This document shows, in pieces, positions 1 to 5,924 of a DNA stretch of 5,948 bases (within the stretch, counting starts at the first letter, position 1; every line of letters starts with the position of its first letter). Both the position numbers and the translations under genes were made by a program. The notes under the pieces were generated by a model that saw only the letters and a program-made list of their open reading frames with translations, had not been told where the DNA came from and did not search any database. The stretch is from Comamonadaceae bacterium (GTDB lineage: Bacteria; Pseudomonadota; Gammaproteobacteria; Burkholderiales; Burkholderiaceae_C): the NCBI GenBank assembly GCA_947478935.1, contig CANJXV010000164.1, positions 1 to 5,948 on the forward strand, read 5' to 3'.

Positions 1-3000
1 AAGCTGAGCGCGGCGCAGCAGCAATGGGTGCTCAAGGGTTCACCCAAATGGAATGGCAAATGGAACCAGCACTGGTTTGGCGTGGACCGCTTTTTTGAGT
101 ACCTGGAAAGCAAGGCCTACAAAATGCACATCCGGGTACTGCTGTCCAAGTACCGCAGCTATACGCCCTGCGGCGTGTGCGCTGGCGCCCGACTTAAGAC
201 CGAAAGCCTGTTGTGGCGCGTAGGCAGCCAAGCCGATGCCGACGCGGTATTGGCACCCGCCAAGCGCTTTATGCCCCAGGGCGTGCAATGGACAAACGAG
301 CAGCTGCAAGCCCTGCCCGGTTTGTGCCTGCATGATTTGATGCTGCTACCACTGGACCGATTGCGCTTGTTTTTCGACCGCTTGCAAGTGGGCCTGGAAG
401 CGCGAGGACCGGGCATCCGAGGCGGCGCAGCCACTGACGCGCCAGGCGAAAAGTCATTGCTGGCTGCCGATGCAATACCTGCACCAAGTGCGCAAGAGGC
501 CTCCAGCCAAAGTGCCCATTCCGAAGCGGATAACAAAACCTTAAAGCTGCTGTTGGACGAAATCCGCACCCGCCTGAAATACCTGTGCGATGTGGGTATC
601 GGATACCTGACGCTCGATAGACAAAGCCGTACTTTGAGCGGCGGCGAAGTGCAACGCATCAATCTGACTACGGCTTTAGGCACATCCCTGGTCAACACCC
701 TTTTTGTGCTCGATGAGCCCAGTATCGGATTGCATCCGCGCGATATGCACCGCATCATCGTGGCCATGCAGCGCCTGCGCGATGCCGGTAACACGCTGGT
801 GGTGGTGGAGCACGACCCCGTGGTAATGCTGGCGGCCGACCGCATGCTGGACATGGGCCCGGGCCCCGGCGAAAAAGGCGGGCAGATTGTGTTTGACGGC
901 AGCACCGAGGCCCTCAAGGCTGCCGACACTCTGACGGGCGCCTACCTGGGCGGGCGCAAGCAAGTGGGCATGGGCTTCAAACGCATGGTGGGGGACAACA
1001 CGCCGCGCCTTGTGCTGGAAGGCGTGCGCGAACACAACCTGAAAAATGTGGATGTCGAAATCCCCTTGCAGCGCTTGGTCTGCGTGACGGGCGTCAGCGG
1101 TTCGGGTAAATCCACGTTGGTTCAGGACGTGCTGGCACCCGCGCTCTTACGCCACTTCGGTAAAGCCACCGATACGCCAGGCCTGCACAGCCGCTTGCTG
1201 GGCGCAGACATGCTGAGCGAAGTGGTGTTTGTGGACCAGTCGCCCATCGGCAAAACTGCGCGCTCCAACCCGTCCAGCTATGTCGGCGCCTGGGATGCTA
1301 TTCGCGAAATTTTTGCTACCGCGCCGTTGTCGCAAGAGCGCAGCTATACGGCTTCCAAGTTCAGCTCCAACAGCGGCGACGGGCGCTGCCCGACCTGCGG
1401 CGGCTCAGGCTTTGAGCACATTGAAATGCAGTTCTTAAGCGACGTGTATTTGCGTTGCCCCGATTGCAACGGCAAGCGTTACCGGCCTGAAATTTTAGAG
1501 GTGACGATTGAACGGCGTAGCGGTCCTGAAGGCACATTGCGCGCATTGAACGTGGCCGATGTGCTGGACTTGACGGTGAGCGAAGCGGCATCAGTTTTTG
1601 CGCAAGACCGCGACGTGATCCGCGCGCTGCAACCCATTGTGGATGTAGGCTTAGAGTATGTGAAGCTAGGCCAACCGGTGCCCACTTTGTCCGGCGGTGA
1701 AGCGCAGCGCCTGAAGCTCGCTGGCTTTTTAGCCGAGGCCGCCAAAGCGGCCAGCAACAGCCGCCAACCCATGGCGCGCCGCGGCACTTTGTTCATGCTG
1801 GACGAGCCCACCACCGGCCTGCATTTCGACGACATCGCCAAGCTGATGCGCGCACTGCGCAAGCTGCTGGACGCCGGACATTCGCTGCTGGTGATTGAAC
1901 ACAATCTGGACGTTATTCGCTCTAGCGACTGGCTAATCGATCTAGGTCCCGAGGGCGGCGATGCGGGTGGCGAAATCGTGGCTTGCGGTACACCAGAAGA
2001 TTTGCTATTGCATCCCACCAGCCATACCGGTAAGGCTTTGCGTGACTACGCTGCCAGTATGGGCGTGGTGCATGAGGTAGCCGAGCCCAGCGCCAAGTAT
2101 TTGCTCAATGCCTTGGATGCAGGGGATGCGCTTCTTGGTGGCAAGGGAGAGGGCACTTCGCTCGCCGGCGTAAGCCCAGCGGCGGGCGCCTCATGGCGCG
2201 GGCGCAAATCGGAGCCCGCCGCTGGGCTTGCGCCCGGGCCTTTGGACAGCACGAACTCCAAGCCTGATAACAACATCCGTATCGTGAATGCGCGAGAACA
2301 CAACCTGCAATCGCTGTCGGTGAATATTCCACGCGGTCAGTTCAGCGTGGTCACCGGTGTTAGCGGGTCAGGCAAATCCACGCTGGCTTTTGATATTTTG
2401 TTTAACGAAGGCCAGCGGCGCTATCTGGAAAGCCTGAACGCGTATGCACGCTCTATCGTGCAACCAGCAGGAAGACCTGAGGTAGATGCGGTGTATGGCA
2501 TTCCGCCCACGGTGGCGATCGAGCAACGGCTCTCGCGCGGAGGGCGCAAATCGACGGTGGGCACTACGACGGAAGTCTGGCACTTTTTGCGCTTGCTGTA
2601 CGTCAAGCTCGGTACGCAACACTGCATCAAAGACGGTGCGGCAGTCGCGCCGCAAAGTGCCGACAGCATTGCAGCGCAGTTGCTGAAAAACTACCGCGGG
2701 CAGCACATCGGTTTGCTGGCACCTTTGGTGGTAGGGCGCAAAGGCGTTTACACCGAGTTGGCCGATTGGGCACGTCCGCGCGGCTATACGCATTTACGGG
2801 TCGATGGCGAGTTTTTACCCACGCAAGGTTTTCCACGCATCGACCGTTTCAAGGAACACCATATTGAGCTTCCGGTGCTTAGTCTGGATGTCAAAGCGGC
2901 TGACGAGGCCACGCTGCGCGCGGGTTTGGCACAGGCGCTGACACATGGCAAAGGCGTTGTGCACGTGCTGAGCGGTCTGGACGATTTGCTCGGCGCCATG

Positions 3001-5139
3001 CAGGCCGGTAGCAGCACGGTAGGCATCGGCAAGGTGGAAGTGTTTTCCACCAAGCGCGCTTGTCCGGTGTGTTCCACCTCGTACACCGAGCTGGACCCGC
3101 GCTTGTTTAGCTACAACAGCAAACACGGCTGGTGCCCCGATTGCGTAGGCACCGGGCTGGCGCTGACCAAAGAGCAGCGCAAAGTGTTTGACGACACCAT
3201 ACGCGAGGACAACGGCGGGCGTGAACATACCTTTGCCGAAGCCGATGTGGAAGACCTGGAGGACACTGCCTGCCTGCGCTGCCAGGGCACGCGGTTGAAC
3301 GCTACGGCACGCGCTGTCCGTTTCGGCGGCGTGGGCATTGCAGACATTGCAGCACTGTCGGTGAGCGAAGTGCGCGCCTGGGTGCAAAGCCTGCAAGTGG
3401 GCGGCGCCATCAGCCAGCGCGAGGCCGATATTGCCCGTGACCTGATTCCCGAAATCCGCAGCCGCCTGGAATTTTTAGAAGAAGTAGGCCTAGGCTATTT
3501 AACGCTGGATCGGGGCGCACCGAGCTTGAGCGGTGGCGAGGCGCAGCGCATCCGACTGGCGGCGCAATTGGGCAGCAATTTGCAAGGCGTGTGCTATGTG
3601 CTGGACGAACCCACTATCGGCCTGCATGCGCGCGACAACAAGATTTTGCTGGGCGCATTAAAAAGCCTGAGCGAAAAGGGCAACACGCTGGTGGTAGTGG
3701 AGCATGACGAAGACACCATACGCCATGCCGACCACATCATCGATATAGGCCCCAGCGCGGGTAAGCGCGGCGGACGCCTGGTGGCGCAAGGCACTATTGC
3801 CGATGTGCAGGCGCAAGCCGAATCGCAAACCGGGCGCTATCTGCTGCATGCGATGTTGCATCCTTTAGAGCCGCGGCGTTTTGTGGCAACGTCTGGTGCG
3901 TCCGCGTTGCTTGCTGCTTCTGCCTGCGCTGCGGCAGCCATCGCGGGAAAGAAGGCATCAGCAAAAGGTGGCGATAGTGCGCCAGCCAGTAAGTCCGCAG
4001 CTAAATCCAAGGCTGCAAAGGCCAAAGCCGCAGAGCCAGAAAGCATTGTGCAAGCCGCACCTGCCGAGGTGCAATGGCTCACCGTACACAGCGCACATCT
4101 GCACAACCTGCATTCGGTGACCGCATCTGTGCCCTTGCAGCGTTTGGTGGCGATTACCGGCGTCAGCGGTTCGGGCAAATCCACGCTGGCGCGAGATGTT
4201 TTGCTTTCCAATGTGCAGGCGCTGGTGCAACAACGCGCCACCAAAGCCGGGCGCGATGCGCACGCGGCTGGGCGCGCACCGAGCCTGATCGGCTGCGAAG
4301 CCATTGGCGGCTATGAAAGCGTGGACCGCGTGTTGGAAGTGGACCAGACACCGATCGGCAAAACGCCACGCTCCTGCCCCGCCACCTATATTGGTTTTTG
4401 GGACACGATTCGCAAATTGTTTGCCGACACCTTAGAGGCCAAGGCGCGCGGTTACGCCGCCAACCGCTTTAGCTTTAATACAGGCGAAGGGCGATGCCCC
4501 GGCTGCGAAGGTCAGGGCATACGCACCATTGGCATGAGCTTTTTGCCCGATGTGAAAGTGCTGTGTGAAACCTGCAAAGGCGCGCGCTTCAACCCCGAAA
4601 CCCAGGCCGTGACTTGGCGTGGCAAAAACATCGGCGAAGTGCTGCAAATGGAAGTGGACGAGGCGGTGGAATTTTTCGCCGCCATGCCGGTGATTGCACA
4701 CCCTTTGCAATTGCTCAAAGACGTGGGTCTGGGCTACCTAACGCTGGGCCAACCCTCGCCCACCTTAAGCGGCGGCGAAGCGCAACGCATCAAACTGGTG
4801 ACCGAACTATCTAAAGTGCGCGACGACATCACCCGGCGCGGTCAAAAGTCGCCGCACACCCTGTATGTGCTGGACGAGCCCACGGTAGGCCTGCACATGG
4901 CCGATGTGGAAAAGCTGATCGCCGTGCTGCACCGCTTGGTGCGTGCAGGGCACAGCGTGGTGGTTATCGAACATGATCTAGATGTCATCGCCGAAGCCGA
5001 TTGGGTCATCGACTTGGGCCCCGAAGGCGGCAAAGAAGGCGGCCGCATCGTGGCAGCCGCCAGCCCGGAAGAAGTGGTACACCTAGGCACCCATACGGGG
5101 GTGGCTTTAAAAGCGGTGTTGGGGCGTAAAGCGGCTTGA
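1..5139 (+). CDS. Tandem (double-length) UvrA-like excinuclease ABC subunit A, 5' end outside window
   Basis: The frame is open from base 1 and ends at TGA 5137-5139; the GTG at 28 is not the start, because conserved UvrA insertion-domain sequence already precedes it. UvrA is the cytoplasmic damage-recognition ATPase of nucleotide excision repair and works as a dimer with UvrB; here two UvrA units are fused. First unit: CGVC (169-180), LSGGE 634, Walker B DEP 712; then Walker A GVSGSGKST 1090-1116, zinc module C-x2-C-x19-C-x2-C 1387-1467, LSGGE 1687, DEP 1801. Second unit: Walker A 2356-2382, UvrB-binding-like domain ~2710-2990, zinc module C-x2-C-x20-C-x2-C 3061-3144, CLRC 3271-3282, LSGGE 3526, DEP 3604; Walker A 4159-4185, zinc module 4495-4575, LSGGE 4765, DEP 4873. 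All visible ATPase motifs are intact, so it is probably functional. I expect ~200-250 residues upstream. It is probably a paralogue rather than the housekeeping uvrA, so I assign no symbol; its exact role is unknown. Confidence 0.95.
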   Translation, partial: KLSAAQQQWVLKGSPKWNGKWNQHWFGVDRFFEYLESKAYKMHIRVLLSKYRSYTPCGVCAGARLKTESLLWRVGSQADADAVLAPAKRFMPQGVQWTNEQLQALPGLCLHDLMLLPLDRLRLFFDRLQVGLEARGPGIRGGAATDAPGEKSLLAADAIPAPSAQEASSQSAHSEADNKTLKLLLDEIRTRLKYLCDVGIGYLTLDRQSRTLSGGEVQRINLTTALGTSLVNTLFVLDEPSIGLHPRDMHRIIVAMQRLRDAGNTLVVVEHDPVVMLAADRMLDMGPGPGEKGGQIVFDGSTEALKAADTLTGAYLGGRKQVGMGFKRMVGDNTPRLVLEGVREHNLKNVDVEIPLQRLVCVTGVSGSGKSTLVQDVLAPALLRHFGKATDTPGLHSRLLGADMLSEVVFVDQSPIGKTARSNPSSYVGAWDAIREIFATAPLSQERSYTASKFSSNSGDGRCPTCGGSGFEHIEMQFLSDVYLRCPDCNGKRYRPEILEVTIERRSGPEGTLRALNVADVLDLTVSEAASVFAQDRDVIRALQPIVDVGLEYVKLGQPVPTLSGGEAQRLKLAGFLAEAAKAASNSRQPMARRGTLFMLDEPTTGLHFDDIAKLMRALRKLLDAGHSLLVIEHNLDVIRSSDWLIDLGPEGGDAGGEIVACGTPEDLLLHPTSHTGKALRDYAASMGVVHEVAEPSAKYLLNALDAGDALLGGKGEGTSLAGVSPAAGASWRGRKSEPAAGLAPGPLDSTNSKPDNNIRIVNAREHNLQSLSVNIPRGQFSVVTGVSGSGKSTLAFDILFNEGQRRYLESLNAYARSIVQPAGRPEVDAVYGIPPTVAIEQRLSRGGRKSTVGTTTEVWHFLRLLYVKLGTQHCIKDGAAVAPQSADSIAAQLLKNYRGQHIGLLAPLVVGRKGVYTELADWARPRGYTHLRVDGEFLPTQGFPRIDRFKEHHIELPVLSLDVKAADEATLRAGLAQALTHGKGVVHVLSGLDDLLGAMQAGSSTVGIGKVEVFSTKRACPVCSTSYTELDPRLFSYNSKHGWCPDCVGTGLALTKEQRKVFDDTIREDNGGREHTFAEADVEDLEDTACLRCQGTRLNATARAVRFGGVGIADIAALSVSEVRAWVQSLQVGGAISQREADIARDLIPEIRSRLEFLEEVGLGYLTLDRGAPSLSGGEAQRIRLAAQLGSNLQGVCYVLDEPTIGLHARDNKILLGALKSLSEKGNTLVVVEHDEDTIRHADHIIDIGPSAGKRGGRLVAQGTIADVQAQAESQTGRYLLHAMLHPLEPRRFVATSGASALLAASACAAAAIAGKKASAKGGDSAPASKSAAKSKAAKAKAAEPESIVQAAPAEVQWLTVHSAHLHNLHSVTASVPLQRLVAITGVSGSGKSTLARDVLLSNVQALVQQRATKAGRDAHAAGRAPSLIGCEAIGGYESVDRVLEVDQTPIGKTPRSCPATYIGFWDTIRKLFADTLEAKARGYAANRFSFNTGEGRCPGCEGQGIRTIGMSFLPDVKVLCETCKGARFNPETQAVTWRGKNIGEVLQMEVDEAVEFFAAMPVIAHPLQLLKDVGLGYLTLGQPSPTLSGGEAQRIKLVTELSKVRDDITRRGQKSPHTLYVLDEPTVGLHMADVEKLIAVLHRLVRAGHSVVVIEHDLDVIAEADWVIDLGPEGGKEGGRIVAAASPEEVVHLGTHTGVALKAVLGRKAA
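2167..2235. repeat. Strong nested inverted repeat inside the UvrA-like coding sequence (REP-like)
   Basis: Arms 2167-2187 and 2214-2234 are complementary at 20 of 21 positions; the only mismatch (T2171/G2230) would still be a G-U pair in RNA. The 26-base loop contains a smaller hairpin, GCGCC-TCAT-GGCGC (2186-2199). An alternative fold pairs GGGCGCA (2200-2206) with TGCGCCC (2229-2235) around AGCCC/GGGCT (2213-2217, 2224-2228), leaving a one-sided bulge as in REP elements. The repeat encodes part of the variable linker between the two UvrA units (residues around SPAAGASWRGRKSEPAAGL), where an in-frame insertion would be tolerated. Whether it is a dispersed genomic repeat cannot be told from one copy. 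Confidence 0.7.
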
Positions 5140-5212
5140 AGTTGCCTACGACAATTGAATTGACACGCAATTGCGCACTAGAAATGGTGCGCTGGCGGGG
5201 ATAACATTAGGA

Positions 5213-5249
5213 ATTTTCTCATTCGAGAAAATAGAAATTTTTCCTTTTT
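5213..5249 (+). terminator. Possible weak rho-independent terminator after the UvrA-like gene
   Basis: A perfect 8-bp stem, ATTTTCTC (5213-5220) and GAGAAAAT (5225-5232), closes a four-base ATTC loop. It is followed by T-rich sequence with two runs of five T (5238-5242 and 5245-5249). It lies 73 bases after the stop codon and points the right way for that gene. The stem is AT-rich and the T-run starts five bases after it, so the element is weak. A second 6-bp hairpin, GCGCAC/GTGCGC (5173-5192), lies just upstream and has no T-run. Confidence 0.4.
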
Positions 5250-5257
5250 ATGTTGTG

Positions 5258-5281
5258 AAATACCGCCATAAATACCGCCAA
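5258..5281. repeat. Two tandem 12-bp direct repeats (AAATACCGCCAT / AAATACCGCCAA)
   Basis: The copies at 5258-5269 and 5270-5281 are identical at 11 of 12 positions and directly adjacent. They sit in the AT-rich gap between the UvrA-like gene and the accessory genes, just beyond the 3' end of the minus-strand small ORF. Spacing of about one helical turn fits a protein-binding site such as an operator or a recombinase arm site, but nothing in the window identifies the protein. A perfect 10-bp palindrome, AAATTAATTT (5280-5289), overlaps the end. Confidence 0.55.
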
Positions 5282-5282
5282 A

Positions 5283-5528
5283 TTAATTTGCGTGGTCTAT
5301 TTTGTCATTTGCGTACGCTTTGGCCCCAAAAGTGATGGATTGGCAGCCTTTGTGTTCGGCAATGAAGTGGTCTATTGCGTCCTGGGCGATGTCTGGGGGC
5401 GGGGTCATCCACGGCGGCTCGGACTTCATGCCGCAATGCTTGCATTCATATGCATGTATAACAGCATCAATAAAGATGTGGGGATTCAATTTATTCTTTG
5501 ATTTTTGAGGAGAATGGATGTCGAACAA
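5283..5528 (-). CDS. Small hypothetical protein with a zinc-finger-like Cys/His pattern
   Basis: This reverse-strand frame encodes up to 81 residues and ends at TAA (5283-5285). I do not recognise the family. The middle has ECKHCG followed by HFIAEHKGC, giving C-x2-C-x21-H-x4-H-x2-C, a plausible single zinc site; the stretch between is Pro/Trp-rich (PPW, TPPP). No signal peptide or membrane segment is seen. The amino-acid make-up looks more protein-like than that of the overlapping plus-strand frames, which is why I prefer this strand. The start is unclear: no ATG precedes the first CxxC. TTG 5526-5528 follows an in-frame stop at once and has only a weak AGG upstream; TTG 5487-5489 would give 68 residues, with no good ribosome binding site. 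The long version overlaps the leader peptide ORF on the other strand, so the short version, or a gene that has lost its 5' end, is possible. Confidence 0.45.
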   Translation of the reverse strand: MFDIHSPQKSKNKLNPHIFIDAVIHAYECKHCGMKSEPPWMTPPPDIAQDAIDHFIAEHKGCQSITFGAKAYANDKIDHAN

Positions 5529-5553
5529 CTACCTACCAGTTAGGGAACGCTAA
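5518..5553 (+). CDS. Short leader peptide ORF (11 codons) coupled to the DUF3578-like gene
   Basis: GAGGAG (5507-5512) is the best ribosome binding site in the right-hand region and lies five bases before ATG 5518-5520. The frame encodes MSNNYLPVRER and stops at TAA 5551-5553. That stop overlaps by one base the ATG of the next gene (TAATG), a classical arrangement for translational coupling. A second ATG at 5514 (sequence ATGGATG) opens another nine-codon frame, MDVEQLPTS, but lies only one base from the ribosome binding site, so 5518 is the better start. No family is recognisable at this length; the ORF may regulate translation of the downstream gene or be fortuitous. Confidence 0.35.
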   Translation: MSNNYLPVRER

Positions 5554-5852
5554 TGGCACTTTCAGAAATACTGGCGACCATTGGGAACTCCTATGAGCAG
5601 GCCAAACTTGAAGGCTTCGGAGGCCACCCCCTTGCCAACATCATTCGCAGGGAATGGCCACTCTCAATTGCCGAACTTCTTCCTAGCCGTTCCGAATTGG
5701 ATTTTAAAGGTAGTGCGGGTCAAGGCAGATGGTCAGACAGCCCATGGGCCGCAATTTTTGACCCAATAGTTACATCAAGTGCTGAAACAGGTTACTACCT
5801 GGTTGACGACAATTACCTTGGCCGGTTAACGACAACTATGTTGGCCGGTTAG
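5553..5852 (+). pseudogene. DUF3578/MrcB_N-like restriction protein, N-terminal fragment interrupted by an IS
   Basis: ATG 5553 has its own AGGGA ribosome binding site (5542-5546) six bases upstream, and an in-frame TAG at 5541 rules out an earlier start. The 84 native residues read like the start of the DUF3578 (MrcB_N) domain: an amphipathic N-terminus MALSEILATI, then GHPLANIIRRE, then KGSAGQGRWSDSPWAAIFDP and SAETGYYLV. This domain usually stands at the N-terminus of McrB-type GTPase restriction subunits or is joined to HNH nuclease domains, which act against modified or foreign DNA. Such proteins are several hundred residues long, so this one lacks its whole effector part. Residues 85-99 (DDNYLGRLTTTMLAG) come from the inserted element, whose end begins at about 5804, and the frame stops at TAG 5850-5852. 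The gene is probably dead. The family call rests on remembered sequence pattern, not on a search. Confidence 0.72.
5806..5851 (+). repeat. Two tandem 23-bp terminal repeats of the insertion sequence
   Basis: The copies 5806-5828 and 5829-5851 share 20 of 23 positions. Both start ACGACAA and end TTGGCCGGTTA, with differences only in the middle (TTACC versus CTATG). In IS21-family elements such repeated blocks at the ends are transposase binding sites. The TAG that closes the chimeric DUF3578 frame spans the end of the second copy. Confidence 0.8.
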
Positions 5853-5894
5853 AGGCCTACACCGGGCGGGTCCGGGAGGCGGGGCTACCGTTGG

Positions 5895-5917
5895 ACCTTC
5901 GAACACAAATCGAAGGT
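5895..5917 (+). promoter_or_regulatory. Hairpin overlapping the transposase ribosome binding site
   Basis: ACCTTCG (5895-5901) and CGAAGGT (5911-5917) form a perfect 7-bp stem with a nine-base loop, AACACAAAT. The right arm contains AAGG (5913-5916), the only plausible Shine-Dalgarno sequence for the transposase, eight bases before its ATG. In a transcript entering from outside the element, the stem would hide the ribosome binding site and so limit transposase production. The pairing is seen directly; the regulatory effect is inferred by analogy with other insertion sequences. Confidence 0.5.
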
Positions 5918-5924
5918 AGCAAGC

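Noticed and set aside
28..30. GTG at 28 as the start of the UvrA-like protein
   Set aside because: The frame is open to base 1, conserved insertion-domain sequence spans this point, and the first Walker A and zinc module would be missing; the gene simply begins outside the window.
159..929. 256-codon open frame on the minus strand
   Set aside because: It lies fully antisense to highly conserved UvrA sequence with LSGGE and Walker B motifs; its product is Ser/Arg-rich and without domains, as expected for a shadow frame in GC-rich coding DNA.
1479..2018. 179-codon minus-strand frame, and a similar one at 2815-3396
   Set aside because: Both are antisense to intact UvrA domains, with no recognisable protein pattern or convincing ribosome binding site.
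5160..5188. Perfect TTGACA -35 box (5160-5165) after the UvrA-like gene
   Set aside because: At 16-18 bases spacing there is only AATGGT or worse as a -10 box, and no plus-strand gene follows for 350 bases.
5173..5192. GCGCAC/GTGCGC hairpin as the terminator of the UvrA-like gene
   Set aside because: The 6-bp stem has an eight-base loop and is followed by TGGCGGGG instead of a T-run; the hairpin at 5213-5232 is the better candidate.
5457..5462. TATAAC, a possible -10 box for the leader and DUF3578-like gene
   Set aside because: It matches five of six -10 positions and is well placed, but no -35 box is seen at suitable spacing and the region is AT-rich, so I do not list it as a promoter.
5292..5508. 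Two overlapping plus-strand frames of 68-69 codons in the accessory region
   Set aside because: They are in two different frames, have no good ribosome binding site and no family pattern; the minus-strand frame over the same bases has a coherent Cys/His pattern.
5581..5769. 62-codon plus-strand frame inside the DUF3578-like gene
   Set aside because: It is an out-of-frame shadow of the recognisable domain.
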